Shown: positions 33,921 to 44,765, counted from the stretch's first letter. The stretch: DNA of 64,000 nucleotides from Pantoea sp. Mb-10 (GCF_021272205.1 NZ_JAJSDX010000008.1:1-64000), one strand, 5' to 3'. Notes: a model not told the origin generated them from the letters alone. Program-made: numbers and translations.

Positions 33921-34943
33921 AATAAAGCGCGCCATCGCCGGGCCAGTGAGCAGAATAGTGAACAGACGCAGCGTCTGCATGGCCATAACAAACGCCATAT
34001 CAACGCGGGTACCGGCGGCGATGATCGCTACGGTATCCAACCCGCCCGGACTGGTCGCCAGATAAGCGGTCATTAAATCCACGTGCAGCACGCGCGTCAG
34101 CATCCAGGCCAGTCCGCCGCAGAGCAGCATTAACCCGAAAATAGAGGCCAGCATTTGCGGCAGCGTGCGCAGCGCCAGAAAGAAAATGGGACGCGTAAAG
34201 CGCAGCCCCACGCTCCAGCCAATGAGCGCGTAGGCCAGCGCCAGCAGCCACTCCGGCACCTGCAACGTAGCGATACCCGTGCCGTGCAGGGTCGCGCCCA
34301 TCAATGCGGGGAGCAGCAACGCGCCAGAGGGAATACGCAGCGTTTGCCCGAGCCAGGCACCCAGCGCCATCACCAGCAACGTCAGTAAAAATCCGCTCTG
34401 CAGCGGCGGAAACCACACCAGATCCGCTGTGCCGCCTTCGCTGCCGAGGCCAATACGCGCCACCACCGCCGCGGCGGTGGCCACGAACAGCACGCGCAGA
34501 TACTGCATAAACGCCACCAGGCGCACATCCGCACCAAAATCACCGGCCATCGCGACCATCGCCGATGCGCCCCCCGGGGACGAGCCCCAGGCGCCAGTCG
34601 GCCCCGGCAGGTGACTAAAGCGCACCAGCAAGAAGCCAGAGAGCCCGCTGGCCGCCAGCGTCAGCAGCAGCACCGCCAGCACAATCGGCCAGTCGTGCAG
34701 CAGCGGTGTCAGAATGGCGGGCGACAAACTCTGGCCAATCATGCAGCCCAGCACCGCCTGCGCGCCCACAAAGAAACGTTTATCAATGCGCACCGTGGCG
34801 CCGGACAGCCCCATGAATGTGCCGACGATCATCGGCCCCAATAATAGCGCGGCGGGGAGATGGAAAAGCTGGAGAACAACGCCCAACAGCAGCGAGGCGA
34901 TCAGCAACAGAGTCCACTGCTGCCATAAGGAGAAACGTGACAT
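33897..34943 (-). CDS. abrB: AbrB family membrane protein
   Basis: A 348-residue membrane protein of the AbrB/DUF family (named for an effect on aidB expression in E. coli; unrelated to the Bacillus AbrB regulator). Two hydrophobic repeats contain the characteristic HLPAALLLGPMIVG and TRVDMAFVMAMQTLRL segments plus PGGASAMVAMAGDFGAD. The MSRFSLWQQWTL start is preceded only by a weak GAG. In E. coli yigF and yigG lie between rarD and corA; here abrB takes that place. Confidence 0.88.
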   Translation of the reverse strand: MSRFSLWQQWTLLLIASLLLGVVLQLFHLPAALLLGPMIVGTFMGLSGATVRIDKRFFVGAQAVLGCMIGQSLSPAILTPLLHDWPIVLAVLLLTLAASGLSGFLLVRFSHLPGPTGAWGSSPGGASAMVAMAGDFGADVRLVAFMQYLRVLFVATAAAVVARIGLGSEGGTADLVWFPPLQSGFLLTLLVMALGAWLGQTLRIPSGALLLPALMGATLHGTGIATLQVPEWLLALAYALIGWSVGLRFTRPIFFLALRTLPQMLASIFGLMLLCGGLAWMLTRVLHVDLMTAYLATSPGGLDTVAIIAAGTRVDMAFVMAMQTLRLFTILLTGPAMARFISRFARAG

Positions 34944-35054
34944 AAGCTCGGACGCGAAAAGTGAGAGGAGGCAACAGGTTACGCTTCCTTCATCATAATT
35001 CAAGTCGTCGCCACAGGCGGGCGACGCAGAAGATGCAGGAAGCGGGCGTTTCGC

Positions 35055-36008
35055 TTACAGCCAGTTTTTGCGTTTGAAATAGAGGTACGGTGCCAGCCCG
35101 GCCAGAATCATCAGGCCAATCGCGCCTGGGTAGCCAAAGCTCCACTTCAGTTCTGGCATAAACTCAAAGTTCATGCCGTAGCTGGAGGCCACCAGCGTCG
35201 GCGGCAGGAACACCACCGAGACCACCGAGAAGATTTTGATGATGCGGTTCTGTTCGATATTGATAAAGCCCATCGCCGCCTGCATCAGGAAGTTCACCTT
35301 CTGGAACAGCGATTCGTTATGCGGCAGCAGCGATTCGATGTCGCGCAAAATTTCCCGCGCCTGTTCCAGCTGGTTGCTGGGCAGCCGGGCTTTGCGTACC
35401 AGGAAGTTCAGCGCGCGCTGGGTATCCATCAGACACAGACGCACTTTCCAACCGATATCCTCCAGCTCCGCCAGACGCGACAGCGCCTCGTCATACTCTT
35501 CGCCCTGCTGGCCCTCCATGATCACGCGGCTCAGCTTTTCCAGTGCGCTGTAGATGTTTTCAATCTCGTCCGCCAGCTGTTCGATTTTGGTTTCAAACAG
35601 ATCCAGCAGCAGCTCATAGGCGTTGCCATCAATCAGCGTCTGATTGCGCGCGCGCATGCGGTAAAGACGGAACGCGGGCAGTTCACGCTCGCGCAGCGTA
35701 TAAAGGCGGTCCTCACGAATGGTGAACGCCACCGTGGCGTTTCCGGCGTGATCTTCGGCATCCTCAAAGAAAAAGAAGGAGTGGATGTGCAGGCCATCTT
35801 CGTCTTCAAAAAAACGCGCGGAGGCTTCGATATCTTCCAGCTCCGGCCGGGTCGCCAGGCTTTGCCCCAGTTCAGACTGCACGCGCTCACGCTCGCTGTC
35901 GTCGGGCTCAATCAAATCCACCCACACCGAGGTGTGCAGGTTATCGTTATTCTCTTCCAGCTCGATGCGCGTCAGGCGATCGCGCTCAAGTTTAAAGGCG
36001 CTCAGCAT
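35055..36008 (-). CDS. corA: magnesium/cobalt/nickel transport protein CorA
   Basis: CorA is the pentameric magnesium channel. The [12 protein letters not shown] start with GGGGAG ribosome site gives 317 residues. A large acidic, helical cytoplasmic domain (about 1-260) precedes two membrane helices; the selectivity motif [11 protein letters not shown] lies between them and the protein ends in KRKNWL. A long leader with corL and a hairpin precedes it. Confidence 0.97.
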   Translation of the reverse strand: MLSAFKLERDRLTRIELEENNDNLHTSVWVDLIEPDDSERERVQSELGQSLATRPELEDIEASARFFEDEDGLHIHSFFFFEDAEDHAGNATVAFTIREDRLYTLRERELPAFRLYRMRARNQTLIDGNAYELLLDLFETKIEQLADEIENIYSALEKLSRVIMEGQQGEEYDEALSRLAELEDIGWKVRLCLMDTQRALNFLVRKARLPSNQLEQAREILRDIESLLPHNESLFQKVNFLMQAAMGFINIEQNRIIKIFSVVSVVFLPPTLVASSYGMNFEFMPELKWSFGYPGAIGLMILAGLAPYLYFKRKNWL

Positions 36009-36170
36009 AGCAATACTCCCCATTGCAGACTTCATGGGACAAGGCGGTGAACCGGGATGCCGAAGGCAAAACGGGCACGGCAAAGCCTGAACGCGGAAAC
36101 TTTCGCTTCAAGGATAAATCAGTGCTGACTCATGCGACGAGAGTGTAGAGGGAGGTCGCTGATAACATCG

Positions 36171-36196
36171 AAGGCTACCAGCAGAGAGGTAGCCTT
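36171..36196 (-). promoter_or_regulatory. corA leader hairpin
   Basis: AAGGCTACC and GGTAGCCTT form a perfect 9-bp stem with an 8-base loop. On the minus strand it begins on the corL stop codon, so ribosomes completing corL would affect its folding. This fits the known corL-dependent, Rho-linked control of corA in Salmonella. Confidence 0.75.
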
Positions 36197-36248
36197 AGAT
36201 GATCCTGGAAACCAGGGGATAGAGCCAGCATCGACTGGGCGCGTCCAA
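36195..36248 (-). CDS. corL: corA leader peptide CorL
   Basis: A 17-codon frame, MDAPSRCWLYPLVSRII, starts with TTG eight bases after a GAGG ribosome site. The length equals the 17-codon corL reported in Salmonella, and the place (between the corA promoter and the leader hairpin) is the same. An ATG four bases upstream opens a different, longer frame (44 codons) with the same ribosome site, so the choice rests on length and the hairpin at the stop codon. Two proline codons could serve regulatory stalling. Confidence 0.65.
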   Translation of the reverse strand: MDAPSRCWLYPLVSRII

Positions 36249-36279
36249 GGCATTGTCCTCTCTTGATAATAGTGGGCGC

Positions 36280-36308
36280 ATGTTACGCTGAGACGAAAAA
36301 GTCGTCAA
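36280..36308 (-). promoter_or_regulatory. corA promoter
   Basis: On the minus strand TTGACG (36303-36308), a 17-base spacer and TAACAT (36280-36285) form a good sigma-70 promoter. Transcription would start near 36273, giving a leader of about 265 bases that includes corL. The -35 element lies within 20 bases of the uvrD stop. Confidence 0.75.
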
Positions 36309-36309
36309 G

Positions 36310-36327
36310 GTAGCGCAACCGCGCTAC
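36310..36327. terminator. hairpin at the end of uvrD
   Basis: GTAGCGC and GCGCTAC form a 7-bp stem with a 4-base loop that spans the uvrD stop. On the minus strand a TTTTT run comes 10 bases later, so it is a weak terminator candidate next to the corA promoter. Confidence 0.4.
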
Positions 36328-38486
36328 ACCGTTTCCAGTCGGGCATAGGCAGCGACCAGCCACTTGATTCCCTGTCCGGTAAAGGCCACCTGCAAGCGGC
36401 TGTGCTCGCCGCTGCCTTCCAGGTTGATAATGGTGCCTTCACCAAACTTGGCGTGGCGCACGCGCTGGCCCAGCGTGAAGCCGCTGTCGTTTTGGGCAAC
36501 GGGCGTTCCCATACGCTGATGGCTCACCGGACGGCTCACGCTGGCACGTAAGCGCACCTCTTCCACGCACGCTTCTGGCAGTTCACCGATAAAGCGCGAC
36601 GGACGGTGATACACTTCCTTACCATAAAGGCGACGCGTTTCCGCGTAGGTCAGCGTCAATTTTTGCATGGCGCGGGTTACGCCGACGTAGGCCAGGCGAC
36701 GCTCCTCTTCCAGCCGTCCGCCCTCATCCAGCGACATCTGGCTGGGGAACATGCCCTCTTCCATACCCACGATATACACTTGACTGAACTCAAGGCCTTT
36801 CGCCGAATGCAGCGTCATCAGCTGCACCGCATCCTGCCATTTGTCCGCCTGCCCTTCGCCGGCTTCCAGCGCCGCATGCGACAAAAACGCCTGCAGCGGC
36901 ATCAGATCTTCATCTTCGTCCTGGTAGCTGAACTGGCGCGTTGCGGTCACCAGTTCCTCTAAGTTTTCGATACGCGCCTGGCCTTTTTCGCCTTTCTCTT
37001 GTTCATACATCACCCACAGGCCGGAATCCTTGATGACCCGGTCAGTTTGGACGTGCAGCGGCATCTCGGCGGTTTCAGTGGCCAGCGACTCCACCAGCTC
37101 GCAGAAACGCTGAAGCGCAGCGGCGGCGCGGCCAGCCAGGGCTTTGTTCTGCAGCAGTTCACGCGTCGCCTGCCACAGCGTCAGCTGGCGTTCACGCGCC
37201 GTCTGGCGCACCACGTCAAGGGTGCGATCGCCGACGCCGCGCACCGGCGTGTTAACCACGCGCTCAAACGCCGCGTCGTCATTACGATTCGCCATCAGGC
37301 GCAGGTAGGCCAACGCGTCTTTGATCTCCTGGCGTTCGAAGAAGCGCATACCGCCGTAAATACGATACGGCATACTGGCTTGCAATAGCGCCTCTTCCAG
37401 TACGCGCGACTGGGCGTTACTGCGATAAAGAATGGCGCAATCCTGTAGCGCGTTGCCGTTTTCATGCCAGGTTTTGATGCGATTCACCACGTAGCGCGCT
37501 TCATCCAGCTCATTAAAGGCGCAGTAAATCGAGATCTTTTCTCCGTCGCTGCCGTCGGTCCACAGCTCTTTGCCGAGGCGTCCATTGTTATTGGCGATCA
37601 GGGCGTTAGCCGCTTTCAGGATGTTATTGGTAGAGCGGTAGTTCTGCTCCAGGCGAATGGTCTCCGCGCCGGGGAAATCCTGCAAAAAGCGCTGGATATT
37701 CTCGACCTTCGCGCCGCGCCAGCCATAGATTGACTGGTCGTCATCGCCCACGATGATCACGCGGCCGGTCTCCCCGGCTAGCATGCGAATCCAGGCGTAC
37801 TGAATGTTGTTGGTATCCTGGAACTCATCCACCAGCACGTTGCTAAAACGTTCGCGGTAGTGGTTGAGAATGTGCGGTTTGTTCAGCCACAGCTCATGCG
37901 CGCGCAGCAGCAGTTCGGCGAAGTCCACCAGTCCGGCGCGATCGCACGCTTCCTGGTAAGCCTGATAGATACGCAGCCAGGTTTGTTCAACCGGGTTACC
38001 GTAGCTTTCGATGTGCTTGGGCCGCAGGCCCTCATCTTTTTTGCCATTGATGTACCACATGCCCTGACGCGCGGGCCACTGCTTCTCATCCAGATTCATC
38101 GCCTTGATCAGGCGCTTGAGCAGGCGCAGCTGATCGTCGCTGTCGAGAATTTGGAAATCCTGCGGCAGCCCGGCATCCAGGTGATGAGCGCGCAGCAAAC
38201 GGTGCGCCAGACCGTGAAAGGTGCCTATCCACATGCCGCCCTGGCTGGTGCCGATCAACTGATCGATGCGATGGCGCATCTCCGCCGCCGCTTTATTGGT
38301 AAAGGTCACGGCCATAATGGAATACGGCGAGCAGTTCTCTACCGACAGCAGCCAAGCGATGCGGTGCACCAGTACGCGCGTTTTACCACTGCCTGCACCG
38401 GCTAGCACCAGAAGGTTGCTGCGCGGAGCGGCCACCGCCTCGCGCTGTTTGTCATTCAAGCCGTTAAGCAGTTCAGAAACGTCCAT
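36324..38486 (-). CDS. uvrD: DNA helicase II UvrD
   Basis: UvrD is the SF1 3'-5' helicase of nucleotide-excision and mismatch repair. Starting at MDVSELLNGLNDKQ, two codons into the longer frame, gives 720 residues, the E. coli length. Motifs include Walker A AGAGSGKT (about 30), VDEFQDTNN, GDDDQSIYGWRGA, QNYRSTNNIL and VTRAMQKLTLTYAETRR, and the C-terminal Tudor-like RNA polymerase-binding region GQRVRHAKFGEG. A LexA box lies 86 bases upstream. Confidence 0.97.
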   Translation of the reverse strand: MDVSELLNGLNDKQREAVAAPRSNLLVLAGAGSGKTRVLVHRIAWLLSVENCSPYSIMAVTFTNKAAAEMRHRIDQLIGTSQGGMWIGTFHGLAHRLLRAHHLDAGLPQDFQILDSDDQLRLLKRLIKAMNLDEKQWPARQGMWYINGKKDEGLRPKHIESYGNPVEQTWLRIYQAYQEACDRAGLVDFAELLLRAHELWLNKPHILNHYRERFSNVLVDEFQDTNNIQYAWIRMLAGETGRVIIVGDDDQSIYGWRGAKVENIQRFLQDFPGAETIRLEQNYRSTNNILKAANALIANNNGRLGKELWTDGSDGEKISIYCAFNELDEARYVVNRIKTWHENGNALQDCAILYRSNAQSRVLEEALLQASMPYRIYGGMRFFERQEIKDALAYLRLMANRNDDAAFERVVNTPVRGVGDRTLDVVRQTARERQLTLWQATRELLQNKALAGRAAAALQRFCELVESLATETAEMPLHVQTDRVIKDSGLWVMYEQEKGEKGQARIENLEELVTATRQFSYQDEDEDLMPLQAFLSHAALEAGEGQADKWQDAVQLMTLHSAKGLEFSQVYIVGMEEGMFPSQMSLDEGGRLEEERRLAYVGVTRAMQKLTLTYAETRRLYGKEVYHRPSRFIGELPEACVEEVRLRASVSRPVSHQRMGTPVAQNDSGFTLGQRVRHAKFGEGTIINLEGSGEHSRLQVAFTGQGIKWLVAAYARLETV

Positions 38487-38572
38487 AAGCACCGTTTAAA
38501 GATGTGGGGGGCGCATCCCTTCTCGTTCGCGGCTGCCGCGGCGCGCGGCAAGCAAAAGCGGAAGGCATGCAG

Positions 38573-38588
38573 CTGGATATATTTACAG
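38573..38588 (-). promoter_or_regulatory. LexA box upstream of uvrD
   Basis: CTGGATATATTTACAG (plus strand) matches the SOS box CTGTATATATATACAG at 14 of 16 positions, in keeping with the SOS-controlled uvrD of E. coli. It lies four bases beyond the end of yigB. Confidence 0.9.
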
Positions 38589-38591
38589 CTA

Positions 38592-39308
38592 TTATATCAA
38601 CGCGGTCAGCGCTGCCAACTGATGAATTTCGAGATGCGGGAGTTGCCGGGCATCGGCAATGTGCATCAGGTTACCGGCGCGCAGGTTGATCCAGCACGCC
38701 TGCAGCCCGGCGCGCAGCGCGCCCGCCACGTCAGTGGTGAGATCGTCGCCAACGTGCAAAATATGTTCAGGCGCCAGGGCCAGTCGTTCGGCGGCCAGGT
38801 GATACATGTCCTGCCACGGTTTGGCGCGGCCGTGCGGACCGGCACGGAGCGCAAACTGAAAATAGGTATGAATACCGAGCTTTTCAGGATCGGCGTTGCC
38901 GTTCGTGATCGCCACCAGCGGTACGCGATCGGCCAGCCACGCCAGCGTGCGGTGCGTCTCGTCCGGCATCGCCACGTCGCTGCGCCAGCGGTGAAACACG
39001 GCCATCACCTCATGTGCACCCGCGCGGGCTTCGGTGGCGGTCAGGCCAACATTCAGCAGCGCCTGCTCTACCGAGCGTCGACGCCACTCTGACACGTCGT
39101 GATAAATGTCCGGCTCGCGCGCCAGCAGCGCGTCGCGTATCGCCTGATAATCCGCAGGCGTGAAGTCGTGCAGCGCAGGATGATAAGCCTGCAGCGCGGC
39201 GTGCGCCTCGGCGGTGGTTTTGCGGATCACCGGATGATTGTCATACAGCGTGTCGTCCAGATCGAAGGTGATCGCCTTGATCGGACCGAGCGAGCGATAA
39301 AACTTCAT
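38592..39308 (-). CDS. yigB: HAD phosphatase YigB (flavin pathway)
   Basis: A 238-residue HAD-like hydrolase. E. coli YigB dephosphorylates 5-amino-6-ribitylamino-uracil 5'-phosphate in riboflavin synthesis and also FMN. Motif I is [12 protein letters not shown] (residues 14-25), motif II AITNGNA and motif [12 protein letters not shown]. Its start overlaps the xerC stop by four bases, the end of the dapF-yigA-xerC-yigB run. Confidence 0.94.
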   Translation of the reverse strand: MKFYRSLGPIKAITFDLDDTLYDNHPVIRKTTAEAHAALQAYHPALHDFTPADYQAIRDALLAREPDIYHDVSEWRRRSVEQALLNVGLTATEARAGAHEVMAVFHRWRSDVAMPDETHRTLAWLADRVPLVAITNGNADPEKLGIHTYFQFALRAGPHGRAKPWQDMYHLAAERLALAPEHILHVGDDLTTDVAGALRAGLQACWINLRAGNLMHIADARQLPHLEIHQLAALTALI

Positions 39309-40207
39309 GACGATTTTCCTCGTTTAGCACGCGGATGCGCGGCATCGTACACCGTCGCCAGGTGCTGAAAATCAAGGTGGGTATAGATTTGTGTGGTGGA
39401 CAGATTGGCGTGTCCCAGCAGTTCCTGTACCGCGCGCAGGTCGCCGCTTGATTCCAGTAAGTGCGTGGCAAACGAGTGGCGCAGCTTATGTGGATGAATA
39501 TGGCTCGCAACGCCCTGGCGAATTCCCCATTCGGCGAAGCGCTTTTGGACATTACGCGCGGAAATACGGCTGCCGCGTGAGGAGATAAACACCGCATCAT
39601 CCTTTGGCGCGAAGGTGTCGCGCAGGGTAAACCAGTGCTTAAGCCAGGTGACGGCCGTGCCCCCAATAGGTACGCGACGCTCTTTGCTGCCTTTGCCCAG
39701 CACCCATACTTCACCGGCATCCAGGTCAAGATGACGGCAATCCATCCCCACCAGTTCCGATAAACGCAAGCCGCCGCCGTACATCGTTTCCAACATCGCG
39801 CGGTCACGCACTGCCAGCGGATCGCTTAAGTCGATCTCCAGCAGCTGGTTAACTTCATCCACGTCCATGTTTTTCGGCAAATGGCGAGCGTTACGCGGTG
39901 TGGCAATTCCTTTCGCGGGATTGGCGCTTATCATCCCCTGGCTGACCTGCCAGTCAAGGAAGCTGCGCAGCGCCGACATGCGCAGCGCCAGGCTACTGGC
40001 TTGCAGGCCGCCGCGCCGACTGCGCGCCGCCAGCTGGCGCACCTGCGCCGGCTCGAGCTGCGCCCAACTCACGATGTGCATTTCGTCGGCGAGCGCGACG
40101 ATGGCGTGTAGCTGGCGGGTATAGTTTTTTTGCGTCAACGGACTGAGCTGGCGTTCAACTTTGACATAGCGCAGAAAGCCATCAACGGCGGGCAGCAGCG
40201 GACTCAT
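39305..40207 (-). CDS. xerC: site-specific tyrosine recombinase XerC
   Basis: XerC acts with XerD at dif to resolve chromosome dimers. [15 protein letters not shown] as start gives 300 residues and an ATGA overlap with yigA. The SAM-like N-terminal domain is followed by the catalytic domain with Arg in [37 protein letters not shown] and the tyrosine nucleophile in TQIYTHLDF. Confidence 0.96.
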   Translation of the reverse strand: MSPLLPAVDGFLRYVKVERQLSPLTQKNYTRQLHAIVALADEMHIVSWAQLEPAQVRQLAARSRRGGLQASSLALRMSALRSFLDWQVSQGMISANPAKGIATPRNARHLPKNMDVDEVNQLLEIDLSDPLAVRDRAMLETMYGGGLRLSELVGMDCRHLDLDAGEVWVLGKGSKERRVPIGGTAVTWLKHWFTLRDTFAPKDDAVFISSRGSRISARNVQKRFAEWGIRQGVASHIHPHKLRHSFATHLLESSGDLRAVQELLGHANLSTTQIYTHLDFQHLATVYDAAHPRAKRGKSS

Positions 40208-40908
40208 GCACGCGCGATCCAACGGGACAGCAGCTCGGGCAGCATCTGCGCCAAATGCTGTAGCAGTAGCGTGCCCATGCCCGCCTGATAGTGCTGATTA
40301 TCACGGCTGGTAAAGATCAACACGCCCAGCTCGCCGTGCTCGCCCATCAGCGACATCGCCACCGAGCCAATCGCTTTGGCCTGCGGCAGAAGCAGCAGCA
40401 GTTCAGGACCGTTCAGATTGCCGAGATAATGGTGCGCATCGCCAAAACGCTGAATGCGCAGCGGCTCAAAGGCCTGACGCGACAGCCCAAGCTGCGTGAA
40501 ATCAGAGGGCGCGCCGATGTGCCATTGATCGTTAAACAGACGCAGACTGGCACCGGCCAAGCCCAACTCACGCGCCCAGCGATGCAGTCGCGTTAGCATG
40601 TCCTGCAGGCTATCGGCGGCGGCCAGATGGCCTTGCAGCGCCAGCAGGCGATCAAACAGCTGATGGTTGGCCGTGGCCTGCTCCATCAGCAGCGTGATCT
40701 CCTCTTCGAGCTGCCGAATGTGGTTGCGTTGGCGTGCCATGTGCCACTCCACCAGCGACACGCTTCCGCGCACCGGATGCGGCACCGTCATCTGCTCTAC
40801 CTGACGCGCATTACGGATAAAAAAATCGGGATTCTGGCGCAGATAATCGCTAACCGACCGATCGTCCAGCAAAACCGCGCTGTCGGTTTGCTCTTCGATA
40901 TTTTTCAT
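40204..40908 (-). CDS. yigA: DUF484 family protein YigA
   Basis: A 234-residue DUF484 protein, related to GAF-domain folds, of unknown function. It begins with a short helical region ([14 protein letters not shown]) and a coiled coil ([15 protein letters not shown]), then the GAF-like part. It overlaps dapF upstream and xerC downstream by four bases each, a conserved arrangement. Confidence 0.92.
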   Translation of the reverse strand: MKNIEEQTDSAVLLDDRSVSDYLRQNPDFFIRNARQVEQMTVPHPVRGSVSLVEWHMARQRNHIRQLEEEITLLMEQATANHQLFDRLLALQGHLAAADSLQDMLTRLHRWARELGLAGASLRLFNDQWHIGAPSDFTQLGLSRQAFEPLRIQRFGDAHHYLGNLNGPELLLLLPQAKAIGSVAMSLMGEHGELGVLIFTSRDNQHYQAGMGTLLLQHLAQMLPELLSRWIARA

Positions 40909-41729
40909 AGATGAATAAACCCATCGTAGACGTGTGTAGCTGGACCTGTCATGAACAGCGGCTGACCGGCGCCTTTCCAGGCGATATGCAGCGTGCCGCC
41001 CGGTAAATCAACGCGAACGTTTTCTGCCAGGATACCCTGTTGAATACCGCAGGCCACGGCCGCACACGCGCCGCTGCCGCACGCCTGGGTTTCACCTGCG
41101 CCCCGTTCATACACGCGCAGGCGAATATGCTCGGCGTTCACGACTTCCATAAAGCCGACGTTAACGCGCTCGGGAAAGCGTTCGTGGCTCTCCAGCGCGG
41201 GGCCAAGCGTCTCAACCGGCGCGCTGGTGACGCTTTCCACCTGGATAACGCAGTGCGGATTGCCCATGGAGACAGCGCCAAACATCACCGTTTGTTCGGC
41301 GACGCGCTGCAAATAGAGATTTTCGGCTTTGTTTGCACGCAGTGGCACCTGCTGTGGCTCAAAATTGGGCTCTGCCATGTTAACGCGCACCAGCTCGTCG
41401 TGGGTGACGCTGAGCACCATGCGTCCGGTCTGGGTGCTGACGCGGATATCGCTTTTGTTGGTCAAGCCCTTCAGGCGAACAAAGCGCGCAAAACAGCGGG
41501 CGCCGTTACCACACTGCGCCACTTCACTGCCGTCAGCGTTGAATATGCGGTAGTGAAAATCCAGATCGGGATCGTAAGGCGGTTCAACGATCAGCAGCTG
41601 ATCAAAGCCGATCCCCAGATGCCGATCCGCCAGGCGGCGAATCAGTTCCGGCGAAAAAAAAACGTTTTGCGTGACGGCATCCACAACCATGAAATCGTTG
41701 CCGAGACCGTGCATTTTTGAGAACTGCAT
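40905..41729 (-). CDS. dapF: diaminopimelate epimerase DapF
   Basis: DapF converts LL- to meso-diaminopimelate for lysine and peptidoglycan. [17 protein letters not shown] gives 274 residues, the E. coli length, and its upstream extension has no conserved sequence. The two catalytic cysteines are in [11 protein letters not shown] and [11 protein letters not shown]. It is preceded by lptM (29 bases) and overlaps yigA. Confidence 0.97.
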   Translation of the reverse strand: MQFSKMHGLGNDFMVVDAVTQNVFFSPELIRRLADRHLGIGFDQLLIVEPPYDPDLDFHYRIFNADGSEVAQCGNGARCFARFVRLKGLTNKSDIRVSTQTGRMVLSVTHDELVRVNMAEPNFEPQQVPLRANKAENLYLQRVAEQTVMFGAVSMGNPHCVIQVESVTSAPVETLGPALESHERFPERVNVGFMEVVNAEHIRLRVYERGAGETQACGSGACAAVACGIQQGILAENVRVDLPGGTLHIAWKGAGQPLFMTGPATHVYDGFIHL

Positions 41730-41758
41730 TTTCTGCTCCGCCGGATGACTCATAGAAA

Positions 41759-41962
41759 TTAGTTCGCCTGCATACCCGGTTTGCTGGTCACCAGACCATT
41801 CACATCGGCGTTCTGCGCGGCTTTTTTCTGCTGCTCAGTGACCTGCTGTTTGCCGGTGGTCGATTTTTCCTGCGGGGGGAAATACAGCGGTCCTTTCAGG
41901 CCACAGCCGACAAGGCTGGCCAGCGCCAGCGCCATGCCAAGCTGGCTTATCATTTTTCTCAT
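41759..41962 (-). CDS. lptM: LPS-assembly lipoprotein LptM (YifL)
   Basis: A 67-residue lipoprotein whose signal peptide ends in the lipobox LVGC at residue 20, followed by the invariant [10 protein letters not shown]. In E. coli LptM helps LptD/LptE fold correctly. The start [12 protein letters not shown] is chosen because it gives the family length. It lies upstream of dapF; cyaY, normally on its other side, is missing. Confidence 0.93.
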   Translation of the reverse strand: MRKMISQLGMALALASLVGCGLKGPLYFPPQEKSTTGKQQVTEQQKKAAQNADVNGLVTSKPGMQAN

Positions 41963-42096
41963 GTTTTCTGCTCGTTTTTTCCTTAAGCCATGGCTGCTTA
42001 TCATCGCAGTTGATGGTGTAAAAGCAACAGGAAATAGCCGCAAATCCACGCGGCCGTCAGAGCATAAACGTCTGCCTTGCGCCAGAGCGCGCAGTA

Positions 42097-44658
42097 TCAA
42101 TGCATTTGGTAGCGCGGCTGGAAGTCACCGTTGTCGTTGTCCGGTGGCGTGGCGCAGAGTTGGGCAAGCGTCTGACTGCGAAACGGAATCACCTGGAAGC
42201 GTTCACCGGTGTTCACGATCTGGTAGAACTGCGGCAGGTTGAAATTGATAAAGCTGGAACCGTAGGTAAACCGATCGTGCGAGGAGGAGTAGAACCGGCT
42301 GACATCGCGCACCAGCTCTTCTTTGCTGCCTTCACAGTGGTGATACACCTCAACGCGGTTACTTTCGTCAAGGATATAAATATTGAAGCCGCGATCGTTG
42401 GTGGTGTCTTCAAAGAAGAACTGAATAATCCCTTCGCTGGCGTAGCCATTGACCACGGGCGGCAGCGGCGTTTGCTGGGTTTCCACTTTGATCGACAAAC
42501 CGTGCAGCTTGTTATTAGAAATCGCGCCGTAAAACTCCACGGCATTTTCCAGCTTCTGCACCGAAACGCTCATGCGCTCAAAAAACAGCCCCCACGTTTG
42601 GCCAGCCATACGCAGCGCTTTGAAGCGACCGGGTTCCTGACGCGTGCTGGAGAGGCGCAGCTCAATACACTCTGACACCAGCTGCTGAACGCGGGTGCGA
42701 ATAAGCCCACGCAGGTGCTGGCTGTAGCAGAACACTTCCACCGTATCCGGCGGAGAAGCATCCTGATGCATTTTGCCCAAAATGGTCTTCAGCGCTTCGA
42801 TCATCGCCTGTTCACCGCTGAAATGCAGCGTACGCACTTCATTCCAGGAGTTGCGGTACAGCAGGTCCACGCTGCCAATCAGGCATTGCTGCTGCTGGCC
42901 AAAGCTGAACACGTCAAGCTTACGGAAATCAAAGTGCACCACCTGATTGCGGAACGCGGCGGTGGGATCCTGTTCGAGGTTGATGATGATGGCCAGATGG
43001 CGAATTTCACACGGGCTGTAGAGCGCTTTTGCCGTTGGCGCGGGCAGACGCAGCGGGAAGTGGCTCGACACATCGTTAACCAACTCCTGCAGTCGCGGCA
43101 GGTCGCAAAACGCATTCCCTTTCATGTGCAGACGCGTTTTGCTGGTAAGTAAGCCATTGAACCACGCCCAAGCCACGAGCTTGTTCAGGTAACGGTTGTA
43201 CTCCAGCGGCTGGTGGCTAATGATCGAATCCATGTCCGGCGCCTGGTTGTACAGATACCAGCCCGCGCGGTTAGCACGCCCTTCCGGCACGTGGATGATT
43301 GTCAGATGTTCTTCTGACAAATCCGGCGAAATTTGCGGATTCACCAGCGTGACTTTGCCTGGCAGCGCTTCGAACGCGGCGTACAGTTTACGGGTCAGCA
43401 CCCCAATATCCTGCGGGCTGGCGCTGACGCTTAAATTGTTGCGACGCGCAAAGCGGATGAGGTTGCGATAGCTCTGCATCATCGCATCCAACAATTCATT
43501 ATGGGCTTCGCGCACGCGTTCGATTTTCCACTGGGCGCGGTTATCCAGCACCGCCAGCTTTTCGTCATCCCAGCCCCACTCTTTGACTAACTGGGACAGG
43601 ATCTCGCGCCGCCATCCCGAACGGTGAGCGTGATGCTCTTCGCTGGAGAGCTTCTCGCACACTTTTAAATAGAAGCAGCGGCGCACCAGGTCCAGGCGCG
43701 CCATGTCATCCACGCTGGTGAGGTAGCGCGTAACGCGCTCCAGCATCATGCAGTAAGGATCGAGGCCAAAGCAGACAATCTCCCCATCGTGCAGCCGCTG
43801 CTTGATGTCCATAGCCAGTAGCTGCGTATTGGGGTACTCCCAGCTGTAGGCCTCTAGCAGCAAGGTTTTCAGCACGGCTTTGTAGGGGGAGTCGATGCTC
43901 TTATACAGTTGCCACAGGCTGGCACCAAAATACTCTTCCGCTGACAACGTGCCGATGCCGCCCAGATCCAGCCACTCATTGGGTGTCAGCACGCCTTGCG
44001 AGTAGAGCGACATCACGTAATCGTCGTAATGATGCTCTTCTTCGCCGGGCACCATATTCCACAGAATACGTTTGCCAGCCATACGCACGGCGGTGCGGTA
44101 AAACTCATCCAACAGCAAAATATGCTGGGTCGAGCCGCAATCTTCACCGCCCAGGCTGCCGCTTTCATTGTGACGGAAGCGGTTTTCGTCAATCAGGAAG
44201 AAGCTCACTTCCACACCCATCGACACGCACCATTTTTGCAGCAAGGTACACTTACGCTGCAGATTCAGGCGTTCTTCGTTGTCGAGCCAGGATTGATGGC
44301 ATACCCAAATGTCGAGATCGGAGACGCTGTTCTGCCCCACCGACGAGGTGCTGCCCATGGAATAGATACCGGTAATAGGACGCTCACCTTTGGCGGTGGC
44401 GTTCAGGTTAAGCGGTTGGTCACCGGCGAGCTGTTGCAAGAGTTGCAGCTGGTTTTCATCAGGCGTGAAGAAACAGATGCCATGCGGAACGCTCCCCTCA
44501 AGGTAGCCCGGCATCAAGGGATGATGACAATGCAATAATGTTGGCAGCAGACTGTAGACCTGCTGAAAGGCAGGCCCCATGGCAGCCAGCGCGCGATCAA
44601 CGCGCAGCTGATTGATTGCATCCAGTCTCTGTTTCAGTGTCTCAATATAGAGGTACAA
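42097..44658 (-). CDS. cyaA: class I adenylate cyclase
   Basis: CyaA makes cAMP for CRP-dependent regulation. As in E. coli, the start is a TTG ([17 protein letters not shown]), here giving 853 residues (848 in E. coli). The catalytic N-terminal half has [19 protein letters not shown] near residue 95; the C-terminal half is the regulatory region that responds to the PTS. A CRP site lies upstream. The rare start codon should keep CyaA levels low. Confidence 0.95.
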   Translation of the reverse strand: MYLYIETLKQRLDAINQLRVDRALAAMGPAFQQVYSLLPTLLHCHHPLMPGYLEGSVPHGICFFTPDENQLQLLQQLAGDQPLNLNATAKGERPITGIYSMGSTSSVGQNSVSDLDIWVCHQSWLDNEERLNLQRKCTLLQKWCVSMGVEVSFFLIDENRFRHNESGSLGGEDCGSTQHILLLDEFYRTAVRMAGKRILWNMVPGEEEHHYDDYVMSLYSQGVLTPNEWLDLGGIGTLSAEEYFGASLWQLYKSIDSPYKAVLKTLLLEAYSWEYPNTQLLAMDIKQRLHDGEIVCFGLDPYCMMLERVTRYLTSVDDMARLDLVRRCFYLKVCEKLSSEEHHAHRSGWRREILSQLVKEWGWDDEKLAVLDNRAQWKIERVREAHNELLDAMMQSYRNLIRFARRNNLSVSASPQDIGVLTRKLYAAFEALPGKVTLVNPQISPDLSEEHLTIIHVPEGRANRAGWYLYNQAPDMDSIISHQPLEYNRYLNKLVAWAWFNGLLTSKTRLHMKGNAFCDLPRLQELVNDVSSHFPLRLPAPTAKALYSPCEIRHLAIIINLEQDPTAAFRNQVVHFDFRKLDVFSFGQQQQCLIGSVDLLYRNSWNEVRTLHFSGEQAMIEALKTILGKMHQDASPPDTVEVFCYSQHLRGLIRTRVQQLVSECIELRLSSTRQEPGRFKALRMAGQTWGLFFERMSVSVQKLENAVEFYGAISNNKLHGLSIKVETQQTPLPPVVNGYASEGIIQFFFEDTTNDRGFNIYILDESNRVEVYHHCEGSKEELVRDVSRFYSSSHDRFTYGSSFINFNLPQFYQIVNTGERFQVIPFRSQTLAQLCATPPDNDNGDFQPRYQMH

Positions 44659-44749
44659 GACGTTTCGCCTGATTGTCCCAGTGTTAAACACCCTGCTTCC
44701 CGCATTCACCGCTTAATAATAAAGATCGTGGGCAAATAATTGCTGGAAA

Positions 44750-44765
44750 CGTGATCAATTTAACA
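44750..44765 (-). promoter_or_regulatory. CRP site upstream of cyaA
   Basis: The minus strand reads TGTTA-AATTGA-TCACG, almost identical to the autoregulatory CRP site of E. coli cyaA. It should mediate cAMP-CRP repression of cyaA. Confidence 0.85.

Noticed and set aside
36193-36248. The ATG frame overlapping corL as the true leader peptide
   Set aside because: Its 44 codons cross the hairpin, while the TTG frame has the reported 17-codon length and ends at the hairpin; I kept the TTG frame but note the doubt in the findings.
40046-40207. Possible separate integrase or prophage recombinase
   Set aside because: The recombinase here is XerC: its position in dapF-yigA-xerC-yigB, length and overlaps are those of the housekeeping gene.
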